DNA of 64,000 nucleotides, taken from NCBI RefSeq assembly GCF_900095265.1, contig NZ_LT607660.1, forward strand, positions 44,348 through 108,347, written 5' to 3'. Position numbers and translations under genes: made by a program. Position 1 is the first letter of the stretch, and every line of letters starts with the position of its first letter. This DNA is from Janthinobacterium sp. UMAB-56. Its GTDB lineage: Bacteria; Pseudomonadota; Gammaproteobacteria; Burkholderiales; Burkholderiaceae_D. This document shows, one piece after another, positions 18,270 to 26,438 of this stretch. Below the pieces are notes generated by a model. The model was not told the origin of the DNA. It made no database searches and saw only the letters and a list, made by a program, of their open reading frames with translations.

Positions 18270-18872
18270 ATGGCTGACTTCAATACCCGCGACCCGCTCT
18301 CGCCCGCCTTCTGGGACGAGCGTTTCGAAAAGCAATTCACGCCCTGGGACCAGGGCGGCGTGCCCACGCGTTTGCGCAGTTTCGTGGCCGCCAGTCCGGC
18401 GCCGCTGCGCTGCCTGATTCCCGGCTGCGGCTCGGCCTATGAACTGGTCTTCATGCTCGATCACGGCTGGGATGCCACGGCCATCGACTTTTCGCCGGCC
18501 GCCGTGGCTGCCGCGCGCGCCGTCGTCGGCGAACGGGCAGGGCGGGTAGTGGAAGCCGATTTCTTTGCCTGGGAAGCGGTTGCGTCCCTCGATCTGATCT
18601 ATGAACGCGCTTTCCTGTGCGCCATGCCGCGCGCCATGTGGCCGCAGGTGGCGGCCCGCTGGGCGCAGCTGCTGGCGCCGGGCGCCATGCTGGCCGGTTA
18701 CTTTTTCTTTGATGATAATGCCAAGGGACCGCCGTTTGGCATGTCGCGTGAGAAACTACAGGAATTGCTGTCACCGCATTTCGACTGCCTGGCCGATGAA
18801 GCCGTGGACGATTCCATTGCCGTCTTCGCCGGCAAGGAGCGCTGGATGCGCTGGCGTCGCCGGGCAGACTGA
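18270..18872 (+). CDS. Thiopurine S-methyltransferase-like SAM-dependent methyltransferase
   Basis: A 200-residue TPMT-family protein. The N-terminus (FWDERFEKQFTPWDQGGVP) and SAM motif I (CLIPGCGSAYELVFM, about 48-62) are characteristic. The bacterial members methylate varied thiols or toxic metalloid anions, so the substrate is unknown. The ATG at 18270 follows a GAGGACG site; a GTG immediately upstream is also in frame. It lies 19 bp after ubiB, suggesting read-through. Confidence 0.85.
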   Translation: MADFNTRDPLSPAFWDERFEKQFTPWDQGGVPTRLRSFVAASPAPLRCLIPGCGSAYELVFMLDHGWDATAIDFSPAAVAAARAVVGERAGRVVEADFFAWEAVASLDLIYERAFLCAMPRAMWPQVAARWAQLLAPGAMLAGYFFFDDNAKGPPFGMSREKLQELLSPHFDCLADEAVDDSIAVFAGKERWMRWRRRAD

Positions 18873-18925
18873 GCCTGGCAGGCCGAGCGAGCGGGCTTTT
18901 TCCGCTGGGAATGGCGGAAAAGCTT

Positions 18926-18931
18926 TATAAT
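18926..18931 (+). promoter_or_regulatory. -10-like box upstream of the FmdB gene
   Basis: A perfect TATAAT lies 32 bp before the start codon, directly after an imperfect inverted repeat (GCTTTTTCCGC with GCGGAAAAGC, 18895-18923). That repeat could also terminate the preceding gene on either strand. No clear -35 is visible. Confidence 0.4.
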
Positions 18932-18963
18932 TCAGGGTTTTTGATGATTTTCTCGGAGTAGAG

Positions 18964-19272
18964 ATGCCGATTTACGCTTACCGTTGTGACGAGTGTGGTT
19001 TTGCCAAGGATGTCTTGCAAAAGATCTCCGATCCAGTACTGACGGTGTGCCTGTCGTGCGGCAAGCCCAGTTTCAAGAAACAATTGACGGCCGCCGGTTT
19101 CCAATTGAAGGGCACTGGCTGGTACGCGACCGATTTCCGCGGCGGCACGGCGCCCACCACGGCCATTCCGACGGGCCCGGCCGATAACGCCAAGCCTGCC
19201 CCGGCCACCGAGAGCGCGCCTGCTGCGGCGCCTGCACCCGCCCCGGCTGCCGCTGCGCCGAAAGCGGATTGA
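18964..19272 (+). CDS. FmdB family zinc-ribbon protein
   Basis: A 102-residue protein whose first 45 residues form the FmdB zinc ribbon, with metal-binding pairs CDEC (9-12) and CLSC near 33-36. MPIYAYRCDECG is the typical start. The second half is a low-complexity Ala/Pro tail. Members are small regulatory-type proteins of unclear function. The gene stands just ahead of the DUF502 gene and aspS, a common betaproteobacterial order. Confidence 0.88.
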   Translation: MPIYAYRCDECGFAKDVLQKISDPVLTVCLSCGKPSFKKQLTAAGFQLKGTGWYATDFRGGTAPTTAIPTGPADNAKPAPATESAPAAAPAPAPAAAAPKAD

Positions 19273-19307
19273 AAAGCGCGCCGCTACACTCCCTTACCGA
19301 GAAACCG

Positions 19308-19949
19308 ATGCGTAAATACTTTATTACCGGATTACTGATTTTGGTGCCCCTGGCCATTACGGCCTGGGTCCTGAATCTGGTGATCAGCACGATGGATCAG
19401 TCGCTGTTGCTGGTGCCCGGCAGTACGCAGCCTAGCGTTTGGTTCGGCCACAAGCTGCCTGCGCTGAGCACGATTCCCGGTCTGGGCACGGTATTGACGG
19501 TACTGATCGTGTTCTTCACGGGCTTGCTGACGAATAACCTGGTCGGCAATTACGTGGTGAAACTGTGGGAAAAATTGCTGCAGCGCATACCCATCGTCAA
19601 CTCCCTGTATTCGAGCGTCAAGCAAGTCTCCGATACCCTGTTTTCCCCGTCGGGCAATGCCTTCCGCAAGGCCGTTCTGGTACCGTATCCGCACCAGAAC
19701 TCCTGGACCATCGCTTTCCTGACCGGCGTGCCGGGCGGCGATGCGGCGAACCACCTGGTGGGCGACTATGTCAGCGTGTATGTGCCGACGACGCCGAACC
19801 CGACGTCAGGCTTTTTCCTGATGATGAAGCGCAGCGATGTCGTCGAACTCGACATGAGCGTCGATGCGGCGCTCAAATATATCGTCTCGATGGGCGTGGT
19901 GGCGCCTGCGGAAGTTGTTGCTGTACCGGCCCCGGCAGCCAAAGAATAA
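19308..19949 (+). CDS. DUF502 family membrane protein
   Basis: A 213-residue protein with two N-terminal transmembrane segments (YFITGLLILVPLAITAWVL at 4-22; GTVLTVLIVFFTGLLTNNLV near 65-84). A conserved soluble part follows (ERGVPIVNSLYSSVKQ-like RIPIVNSLYSSVKQV, then GDYVSVYVPTTPNPTSGFF). The family is widespread and uncharacterised. I chose the ATG at 19308 because it gives the expected short N-terminus before the first membrane segment. The gene sits between the FmdB gene and aspS. Confidence 0.85.
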   Translation: MRKYFITGLLILVPLAITAWVLNLVISTMDQSLLLVPGSTQPSVWFGHKLPALSTIPGLGTVLTVLIVFFTGLLTNNLVGNYVVKLWEKLLQRIPIVNSLYSSVKQVSDTLFSPSGNAFRKAVLVPYPHQNSWTIAFLTGVPGGDAANHLVGDYVSVYVPTTPNPTSGFFLMMKRSDVVELDMSVDAALKYIVSMGVVAPAEVVAVPAPAAKE

Positions 19950-20012
19950 AGGCAGGCGTCCCACGCGGGACGTGGCCGGATTGAACACTCACTAACCTGA
20001 ACTGAGAATTTT

Positions 20013-21815
20013 ATGTCTATGCGTACTGAATACTGCGGCCTCGTCACTGAAGCCATGCTGGGACAAACCGTCAGCCTGTGCGGCTGGGTACATCGCCGCC
20101 GCGACCACGGCAGCCTGATTTTCATCGACTTGCGCGACCGTGAAGGCCTGGTGCAAATCGTCTGCAACCCGGAACAAGCGGAGATGTTCAAGGTCGCCGA
20201 AGCCGTGCGCAATGAATTCTGCCTGCGCGTGACGGGTGTCGTGACCAACCGTATCGAAGGCACCATCAACAACAACCTGAAGTCCGGCAAGATCGAAGTG
20301 GTCTGCTCGGAGCTGGAAGTGCTGAACCCGTCCGTGCCCGTGCCGTTCCAGCTCGACGACGACAATCTGTCGGAAACGACGCGTCTGACGCACCGCGTGC
20401 TCGACCTGCGCCGCCCGCAAATGCAAAACAACTTGCGCCTGCGCTACAAGGTGACGATGGAAGTGCGCAAGTACCTCGACGCGCTGGGCTTCATCGACAT
20501 CGAAACGCCGATGCTGACCAAGTCCACGCCAGAAGGCGCGCGCGACTACCTGGTGCCATCGCGCGTGAACGCCGGCAGCTTCTTCGCCTTGCCGCAATCG
20601 CCACAGTTGTTCAAGCAACTGTTGATGGTCGCTAACTTCGACCGTTACTATCAGATCACCAAGTGCTTCCGCGATGAAGACTTGCGCGCCGACCGCCAGC
20701 CTGAATTCACGCAGATCGATTGCGAAACCTCGTTCCTGACGGAACAGGAAATCCGCGACCTGTTCGAAGACATGATACGCGTCGTCTTCAAGAACACCCT
20801 GAACATCGACTTGCCGAACCCGTTCCCGGTGATGGATTTTGCCGAAGCGATGGGCCTGTACGGTTCCGACAAGCCGGATATGCGCGTCAAGCTGGCCTTC
20901 ACGGACTTGACCGAAGTCATGAAGTCGGTCGAGTTCAAGGTCTTCAACGGCGCCGCCAACATGAAGGGCGGCCGCGTGGTGGCCCTGCGCGTGCCGCAAG
21001 GCGGCAGCATGCCGCGTTCGGAAATCGATGCCTACACCCAGTTCGTTGCCATCTACGGCGCCAAGGGCCTCGCTTACATCAAGGTCAACGAGAAAGCCAA
21101 GGGCCCTGAAGGCTTGCAGTCGCCGATCGTCAAGTTCCTGCCTGCCGATGTGCTGGCCACGATCCTCGAACAGACGGGCGCGCAAGACGGCGACCTGATC
21201 TTCTTCGGCGCCGACAAGGCCAAGGTTGTCAACGATGCCATCGGCGCGCTGCGCGTGAAGATCGGTCACAGCGAATTCGGCAAGAAAGCCGGCCTGTTCG
21301 AAGACGTGTGGAAGCCATTGTGGGTGGTGGATTTCCCGATGTTCGAGCACGATGAAGAAGCGGACCGCTGGACGGCGACCCACCATCCGTTCACGGCGCC
21401 GAAAGACGGCCATGAAGACATGCTGGAAAGCGATCCGGGCGCCTGCATCGCCAAGGCTTACGACATGGTCTTGAACGGCTGGGAACTGGGTGGCGGCTCG
21501 ATCCGTATCCACCGCGAAGAAGTGCAAAGCAAGGTCTTCCGTGCCTTGAAGATCGACGCCGAAGAAGCGCAGCTGAAGTTCGGCTTCCTGCTCGACGCCC
21601 TGCAATACGGCGCGCCACCGCATGGCGGCCTGGCATTCGGCCTGGACCGTATCGTGACCATGATGACGGGTTCCGAATCGATCCGCGACGTGATCGCCTT
21701 CCCGAAAACCCAGCGCGCGCAAGACTTGTTGACGCATGCGCCGTCGGAAGTGGACGAGAAGCAATTGCGTGAACTGCACATCCGTTTGCGCAACACCGAG
21801 CCAAAAGTAGCGTAA
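20013..21815 (+). CDS. aspS: Aspartate--tRNA ligase
   Basis: A 600-residue class II aminoacyl-tRNA synthetase of the bacterial type. It has an N-terminal OB-fold anticodon-binding domain ([20 protein letters not shown]), then class II motif 2 ([18 protein letters not shown]), the bacterial GAD insert (about 290-420), and motif 3 ([16 protein letters not shown]) near the C-terminus. Length is normal. Beta- and other proteobacteria with GatCAB often have a non-discriminating form that also charges tRNA-Asn; this cannot be settled from sequence by eye. A strong terminator follows. Confidence 0.97.
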   Translation: MSMRTEYCGLVTEAMLGQTVSLCGWVHRRRDHGSLIFIDLRDREGLVQIVCNPEQAEMFKVAEAVRNEFCLRVTGVVTNRIEGTINNNLKSGKIEVVCSELEVLNPSVPVPFQLDDDNLSETTRLTHRVLDLRRPQMQNNLRLRYKVTMEVRKYLDALGFIDIETPMLTKSTPEGARDYLVPSRVNAGSFFALPQSPQLFKQLLMVANFDRYYQITKCFRDEDLRADRQPEFTQIDCETSFLTEQEIRDLFEDMIRVVFKNTLNIDLPNPFPVMDFAEAMGLYGSDKPDMRVKLAFTDLTEVMKSVEFKVFNGAANMKGGRVVALRVPQGGSMPRSEIDAYTQFVAIYGAKGLAYIKVNEKAKGPEGLQSPIVKFLPADVLATILEQTGAQDGDLIFFGADKAKVVNDAIGALRVKIGHSEFGKKAGLFEDVWKPLWVVDFPMFEHDEEADRWTATHHPFTAPKDGHEDMLESDPGACIAKAYDMVLNGWELGGGSIRIHREEVQSKVFRALKIDAEEAQLKFGFLLDALQYGAPPHGGLAFGLDRIVTMMTGSESIRDVIAFPKTQRAQDLLTHAPSEVDEKQLRELHIRLRNTEPKVA

Positions 21816-21841
21816 AGCCAAAGCCTGACCCGTTGAGGGCT

Positions 21842-21889
21842 GGGGTCAGACGGGGACGCCGAGTCCCGACGGGTCTGACCCCTTTTTTA
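21842..21889 (+). terminator. Terminator with GGGGTCAGAC stem after aspS
   Basis: A 10-bp stem, GGGGTCAGAC (21842-21851) with GTCTGACCCC near 21873-21882, encloses an inner GGGAC/GTCCC-type stem and is followed by TTTTTT. The T-run ends 10 bp before the nudB start. GGGGTCAGACCCC-like palindromes recur in genomes of this family as I recall, so it may be a dispersed repeat used as a terminator. Confidence 0.8.
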
Positions 21890-21897
21890 TTGTTGAC

Positions 21898-22362
21898 ATG
21901 AACCATAAAATTCCCGTTTCCGTGCTGGTCGTCATTCATACGGCTGACCTTGACGTCTTGCTGATCGAGCGCGCGGGCCAGCCCGGTTTCTGGCAATCGG
22001 TGACGGGTTCCGTCGATGCCGACGACGAACCGCTGCTGCACACGGCCGCGCGCGAATTGGCTGAAGAGACTGGTATCGTTGCCGATGGTCACGACATCGT
22101 GCTGCGCGACTGGAACTTGTCGAATGTGTACGAGATATATCCGATCTGGCGCCACCGCTATGCGCCCGGCGTGACGCGCAACACGGAACACGTGTTCAGC
22201 GTGCAAGTGCCGCGCGACATCGCCATTACCCTGAGCCCCCGCGAGCACCTGCAGTATGCGTGGCTGCCCTGCCTGGCGGCGGCGGACCGCTGTTTTTCGT
22301 CGTCCAACGCGGAAGCGATTTTGCAATTGCCGGCCATGACGGGCCTGGCGCGCGCCACCTGA
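21898..22362 (+). CDS. nudB: Dihydroneopterin triphosphate diphosphatase NudB
   Basis: A 154-residue Nudix hydrolase. NudB removes pyrophosphate from dihydroneopterin triphosphate in folate synthesis, and it is typically encoded after aspS in betaproteobacteria. The Nudix box begins at GSVDADDEPLLHTAA (about 38-52) and ends in RELAEETG; it has six rather than five residues between the first Gly and the Glu. The N-terminal PVSVLVVIHT and the FWQSVTGSV segment resemble E. coli NudB. Start ATG at 21898, right after the terminator. Confidence 0.88.
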   Translation: MNHKIPVSVLVVIHTADLDVLLIERAGQPGFWQSVTGSVDADDEPLLHTAARELAEETGIVADGHDIVLRDWNLSNVYEIYPIWRHRYAPGVTRNTEHVFSVQVPRDIAITLSPREHLQYAWLPCLAAADRCFSSSNAEAILQLPAMTGLARAT

Positions 22363-22381
22363 TTTCCCTAGAAAGCATTCC

Positions 22382-22675
22382 ATGTTGAACTGGTTTAATC
22401 TCTCCCGGCAACAAAAACTGGCCGGCACATTCTGCCTGGCGCTGTGCTTGGTCGTGATTGTGGCAGCCAGCCTGTACACGCCGCCCGAACGCACGCCGCC
22501 CATCGGCATGCCACTGATGGCACTCGGCTGGCTGCTGCATCCGGCCCCGTTTGCCAAGGGCAAGCGCACCGTGGCCTGGCGCGGTGCCCCCTTGCTGGTC
22601 AAGATCGTCTGGGCGGCCGGCATCACCGCGCTGATCGTCAGCGTGACGGCGGGCGTGGGACGCATGCTGGCTTGA
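22382..22675 (+). CDS. Small membrane protein, first of two tandem paralogues
   Basis: A 97-residue protein with three hydrophobic segments (LAGTFCLALCLVVIVAASLY at 13-32, a short central one around GMPLMALGWLLHP, and KIVWAAGITALIVSVTAGV near 73-91). It is not recognised. It shares its opening (MLNW..LS.QQ.L.G), the central LG.LLHP and a similar hydrophobic profile with the 100-residue protein encoded 70 bp downstream, so the two look like an old tandem duplication. It starts 19 bp after nudB and may be co-transcribed with it. Confidence 0.7.
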   Translation: MLNWFNLSRQQKLAGTFCLALCLVVIVAASLYTPPERTPPIGMPLMALGWLLHPAPFAKGKRTVAWRGAPLLVKIVWAAGITALIVSVTAGVGRMLA

Positions 22676-22744
22676 GCCGCTGCACCTATTGTCGTATGGT
22701 ATTATTGCCTTAATGGTAATTTCACTCGATGACGAAAGGCGCGC

Positions 22745-23047
22745 ATGCTGAACTGGTCTCAACTTTCTTTTCAGCAGCGCCTCCTGGGCGCCGTATTTCT
22801 GTCCTGGATCTTTGGCGCCCTGTATGCCGTGTGTTTCCCCGATCAGCCACATGCCCGCTTGCCGCAGGCAGGCTTGCCCTTGCTGATGCTGGGATTTCTC
22901 CTGCACCCCCGTTGCTTTGCCGGTGGACGCGGCGCCTTCAGCTGGAGCAGCGCACCCAGGCTGGTGAAGGGCTTGTGGGTAATCGGCAGCGTGGTGGGTA
23001 GCATCAGTGCCGTCGATAGTTTGCTGCTAGCGATGGCAGGCAGATAA
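22745..23047 (+). CDS. Small membrane protein, second of two tandem paralogues
   Basis: A 100-residue protein with the same layout as its upstream neighbour: MLNWSQLSFQQRLLGA at the N-terminus, a first hydrophobic segment at 14-31, LLMLGFLLHP in the middle, and a C-terminal hydrophobic stretch (VKGLWVIGSVVGSISAV). Both pairs of proteins have basic residues after LLHP. No function is known to me. The ATG at 22745 has AAAGG eight bases upstream. Confidence 0.7.
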   Translation: MLNWSQLSFQQRLLGAVFLSWIFGALYAVCFPDQPHARLPQAGLPLLMLGFLLHPRCFAGGRGAFSWSSAPRLVKGLWVIGSVVGSISAVDSLLLAMAGR

Positions 23048-23118
23048 AGTGAGACTTGGGTGCGCACGCGCACCTACGCTGGCGCCGCGCGGGGCCCGTC
23101 TGGGAGTAGAATCAAGGC

Positions 23119-23940
23119 ATGAAAATCCGCGTAGCAACTTATAATATCCACAAAGGTGTCTCTTCCGTACGGGGCTTGCCCCGCGTGCATGCCTTGAAGC
23201 AGGCGATTGCCCTGTTCCAGGCCGATGTCGTCTTTTTGCAGGAAGTGCAGGGCAAGCATGACCGCAATGCGGCCCGCTATGGCGCCGAGAAAAACGGCCA
23301 CAAGCATTGGCCGGAAGCGTCGCAGCACGAGTTTTTTGCCGGCGCCGAGCACCATTCCGCCTACGGCATGAATGCCGTGTATGACCATGGCCACCATGGC
23401 AACGCCTTGCTGAGCAAGTTCCCCATCGCCTCGCAAACCAACCACGACGTGTCCGACCATGCCTACGAGCAGCGCGGCATCCTGCATTGCGTGCTCAAGA
23501 CGCCGCAGGCCGACGTGCATTGTTATGTTGTCCACCTGGGCCTGTTCGAGTCGGGACGGGGACGGCAGACGCAGGCGCTGATCGACGCCGTCCTGGAATC
23601 GGCGCCGAACGGCGAGCCCGTCATCATTGCCGGCGACTTCAACGACTGGCGCAACACCCTCAGCGACAAGCTGCGCAATGCGCTCGGCGTGGTGGAAGTA
23701 TTCGACCAGCGGGCGTCGAACTCGGCCCTGGGCGACCTGGTGCGCACCCTGGCGCGGCGTCAGACGAAAACGCCGATCCCCGTACCGGCGCGCACCTTCC
23801 CCGCCGCCTTGCCCTGGTTCCGCCTGGACCGCATCTATGTGCGCGGTTTCCACGTGGAAGGCGCGCAAGTGATGCATGGCACCCTGTGGGCAAAACTGTC
23901 GGACCACGCACCGATAGTTGCTGCTTTGAAACTCGCGTAG
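23119..23940 (+). CDS. Endonuclease/exonuclease/phosphatase family protein, YbhP-like
   Basis: A 273-residue EEP-fold hydrolase. Family signatures are the N-terminal TYNIHKGV (7-14), FLQEVQG (catalytic Glu, 39-45), HLGLFESGR, IAGDFNDW (about 174-181) and the C-terminal SDHAPI. It is next to clsB, just as ybhP is next to clsB (ybhO) in E. coli, so it probably acts in the same phospholipid-related context. Its substrate (nucleic acid, phospholipid or phosphatidyl ester) is not established. Nine bases separate it from clsB. Confidence 0.85.
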   Translation: MKIRVATYNIHKGVSSVRGLPRVHALKQAIALFQADVVFLQEVQGKHDRNAARYGAEKNGHKHWPEASQHEFFAGAEHHSAYGMNAVYDHGHHGNALLSKFPIASQTNHDVSDHAYEQRGILHCVLKTPQADVHCYVVHLGLFESGRGRQTQALIDAVLESAPNGEPVIIAGDFNDWRNTLSDKLRNALGVVEVFDQRASNSALGDLVRTLARRQTKTPIPVPARTFPAALPWFRLDRIYVRGFHVEGAQVMHGTLWAKLSDHAPIVAALKLA

Positions 23941-23949
23941 ACTGCCGGC

Positions 23950-25113
23950 ATGCGCACCGTCAATTTCATCGCCCACAACGAGATCAAGCTGCTGTATTGC
24001 GGCACCGATTACTTTCCCGCGCTGATAGCCGCCATCGACGGCGCGCGTTCCGAGGTCTATTTCGAAACGTATATCTTTGCCGATGACGCCACGGGCACGC
24101 TGGTGCTCGACGCGCTCAAACGTGCAGCCGCGCGCGGCGTGCTGGTGTGCATGATCACGGACTGGTTCGGCACGGGCAACCGCCGTGTCAAGGCCATGCA
24201 TGCGCAACTGGAAGCGGCCGGCGTGCACCACCGCATCTTCAACCCGTGGTTCCGGCGCGGCATCACGCGCACGCACCGCAAGATATGCGTGGCCGATGGC
24301 GAGATCGCCCTGGTGGGCGGCATCAATATCAACGACGACATGTTTTGCGACTACGACCATAACATCAGCCTGCAAGCGCCGCGCTGGGATTTCGCCGTGC
24401 AGGTGAAGGGGCCGCTGGTGGACGCCATCCATGAAGAAGTGCAGGCGCAGTGGGCCAGATTGGGCAAGATGAACCTGGTGCGGCGTATCAAGTTGTACCG
24501 CAAGATGCGCGTGGTCAGCAAGGAGCTGGCGAAAAACCCTGTCGTGGCCGGCTTTGTCGTGCGCGACAACCTGCGCAACCGCCGCACCATCCAGCGCGCC
24601 TACCTGCAGGCGCTGGGCCAGGCGCGCAAAAGCGTGATGCTGGCCAACCCGTATTTCGCGCCCGGGCACAAACTGCGCCACGCGCTGGCCCAGGCGGCCC
24701 AGCGGGGCGTCGACGTGGTCTTGCTGATCGGCGTGGGTGAGTTCCGCATGCAAGATGCGGTGGCGCACTCGTTTTATCCGAAGCTGCTGGCCGCCGGGGT
24801 GAAAATCGTCGAATACCGCAAGACGCAGCTGCACGCCAAGGTCGCCGTGGTCGATGATGACTGGGCGACGGTGGGTTCCAGCAACATTGACGCGCTGAGC
24901 CTATTCCTGAACCAGGAAGCGAACGTGGTGATCAAGGACGTCGCCTTCGCGCAAAGCTTGCGCCAGCATATCGAGCAGGGCGTGGCCGACGGCATCGTGA
25001 TTCACCAGGATGATTTCAAGCACATTGGCCGTTTCCGGCGCATCGGCTATGAAGCGGCCTTCCTCGTGTACCGGCTGGTGATGCGCATTTTTTCAGTAGG
25101 CAAGTACGCATGA
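23950..25113 (+). CDS. clsB: Cardiolipin synthase ClsB
   Basis: A 387-residue phospholipase D superfamily enzyme with two HKD motifs: HRKICVADGEIALVGG near 108-123 and HAKVAVVDDDWATVGSSN near 294-311. It lacks the N-terminal transmembrane helices of ClsA. Like E. coli ClsB it probably joins phosphatidyl groups at the inner membrane. It overlaps hslR by 4 bp (ATGA). Confidence 0.92.
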   Translation: MRTVNFIAHNEIKLLYCGTDYFPALIAAIDGARSEVYFETYIFADDATGTLVLDALKRAAARGVLVCMITDWFGTGNRRVKAMHAQLEAAGVHHRIFNPWFRRGITRTHRKICVADGEIALVGGININDDMFCDYDHNISLQAPRWDFAVQVKGPLVDAIHEEVQAQWARLGKMNLVRRIKLYRKMRVVSKELAKNPVVAGFVVRDNLRNRRTIQRAYLQALGQARKSVMLANPYFAPGHKLRHALAQAAQRGVDVVLLIGVGEFRMQDAVAHSFYPKLLAAGVKIVEYRKTQLHAKVAVVDDDWATVGSSNIDALSLFLNQEANVVIKDVAFAQSLRQHIEQGVADGIVIHQDDFKHIGRFRRIGYEAAFLVYRLVMRIFSVGKYA

Positions 25114-25499
25114 ACGAAATGACAACGGTAAGGCTGGACAAATGGCTGTGGGCGGCGCGCTTCTTCAAGACGCGCTCGCTGGCCAGCGTAGCCGTCGACA
25201 CGGGCAAGGTAAAAGTGGGCGGCGAGCGCGTCAAACCGGCGCGCAGCGTGCGCGTGGGCGATGCGCTGGCCATCGACAATGGCGCGGAGCTGTGGGAAGT
25301 GATCGTGTTGGGCCTGTCCGACAAGCGCGGCGCGGCAAGCGTGGCGCGCTTGCTGTATGGCGAAACGCCGGCCAGCATCGCCCGCCGCGAGCAACTGGCC
25401 GAGGAACGCAAGCTGTTCCGCGAGCCGGGCAGCACCATCAAAGGGCGGCCGACCAAGCGCGACCGCCGTCAACTGAGCAAGGCAGGCGACCTTTCCTGA
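25110..25499 (+). CDS. hslR: Heat-shock protein 15, S4-domain ribosome-associated protein
   Basis: A 129-residue S4 RNA-binding protein. The S4 domain spans about 7-70 (RLDKWLWAARFFKTRSLAS, TGKVKVGGERVKPARSVRVGD), followed by a basic tail (TIKGRPTKRDRRQL). Hsp15 binds free 50S subunits carrying stalled nascent chains. Its start overlaps the clsB stop by 4 bp, so the two are translationally coupled. The gene order ybhP-clsB-hslR looks like one operon. Confidence 0.9.
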   Translation: MNEMTTVRLDKWLWAARFFKTRSLASVAVDTGKVKVGGERVKPARSVRVGDALAIDNGAELWEVIVLGLSDKRGAASVARLLYGETPASIARREQLAEERKLFREPGSTIKGRPTKRDRRQLSKAGDLS

Positions 25500-25756
25500 A
25501 GTTCGCCTGTTGTGGGTAGGCAAGGGCGCGCGACGCTTTGGCCCTGCAGAAATCAATGGAAACACGCAGTCAAAACATGCTGCGCTGCATTAATAGAACA
25601 CCGGCTCTAAAGTTCCCGTTTGACTTTTGCGTGGTAGTGGATAATAGTACGAGCGTTCGGATTTTTTCGGAGCGTGCTTTTTTTACCCTCGCTTCAGTCC
25701 GCCCAATCGGCAACATCACTTTTAGAACGGACATCTTGAATACTTCAGTCAAATTC

Positions 25757-26359
25757 ATGCGCAAGGGCGAACTGACCCGTGCAGCCATCCTCGACGTGGC
25801 GTTGGACCTGTCCAGCCGCGACGGACTGGAAGGCCTGACCATAGGGCTGCTTGCGGACAAAATGAACATGAGCAAGTCAGGCGTATTTGCCCACTTTGGC
25901 TCGCGCGAAGACTTGCAGATGGAAGTGCTGAAGCTTTACCACTATCGTTTCGAGCAAGAAGTCTTTTTCCCCAGTATGAAAGAACCGCGCGGCATCTTGC
26001 GCCTGGAGTCGATGTTTGCGCGCTGGGTCAAGCGGGTCAGCGTGGAAATCGCTTCCGGCTGCATCTATATCAGCGGCGCCGTCGAGTATGACGACCGTCC
26101 CGGTCCTATCCGCGAGGCCCTGGTGGCCATGGTGCAGGCCTGGCAGGGCGCGCTGCTGCGCTGTGTCGAGCAATCGATCGCCACAGGCGACCTGAAAGCG
26201 GACACGGACGCCCAGCAGCTGGTGTACGAGATGTATGGCCTGATCCTGGCCCTGCATCACGACGCGCGCTTCCTGCGCGTGCCGGGCAGCATCGAACGGG
26301 CGCAAGCGGGCTTTATCCGCCTGCTGGCGTCGTACCAGAATTCCGTCACAAGTCAATAA
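25757..26359 (+). CDS. TetR family regulator in front of the beta-oxidation genes
   Basis: A 200-residue TetR-type repressor. The HTH is at about 7-53 (TRAAILDVALDLSSRDGLEG, LADKMNMSKSGVFAHFGSRE), and the C-terminal ligand domain is of the YbiH-like type (VSVEIASGCIYISGAVEYDDRPG). I chose the ATG at 25757 because the open frame upstream shows no homology and contains promoter-like sequence (TTGACT at 25620-25625, TAATAG at 25642-25647). It lies 79 bp upstream of the acyl-CoA dehydrogenase gene in the same direction, so control of beta-oxidation by an acyl-CoA ligand is likely but inferred. I saw no clear operator. Confidence 0.88.
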   Translation: MRKGELTRAAILDVALDLSSRDGLEGLTIGLLADKMNMSKSGVFAHFGSREDLQMEVLKLYHYRFEQEVFFPSMKEPRGILRLESMFARWVKRVSVEIASGCIYISGAVEYDDRPGPIREALVAMVQAWQGALLRCVEQSIATGDLKADTDAQQLVYEMYGLILALHHDARFLRVPGSIERAQAGFIRLLASYQNSVTSQ

Positions 26360-26438
26360 GCCGTCAGGCAGTATCCGCAACAACGCACACGCAGTTCACA
26401 AGTACAACACTTTAGCTAAACGCCTTCAGGAGAAAATT

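Noticed and set aside
19992..21821. Long open frame antisense to aspS (about 609 codons)
   Set aside because: It has no recognisable domain and mirrors a highly conserved gene in GC-rich DNA, where antisense frames stay open by codon bias. A shadow.
25538..25756. N-terminal extension of the TetR regulator before the beta-oxidation genes
   Set aside because: 73 residues without homology and with promoter-like sequence inside. The family start is at 25757.
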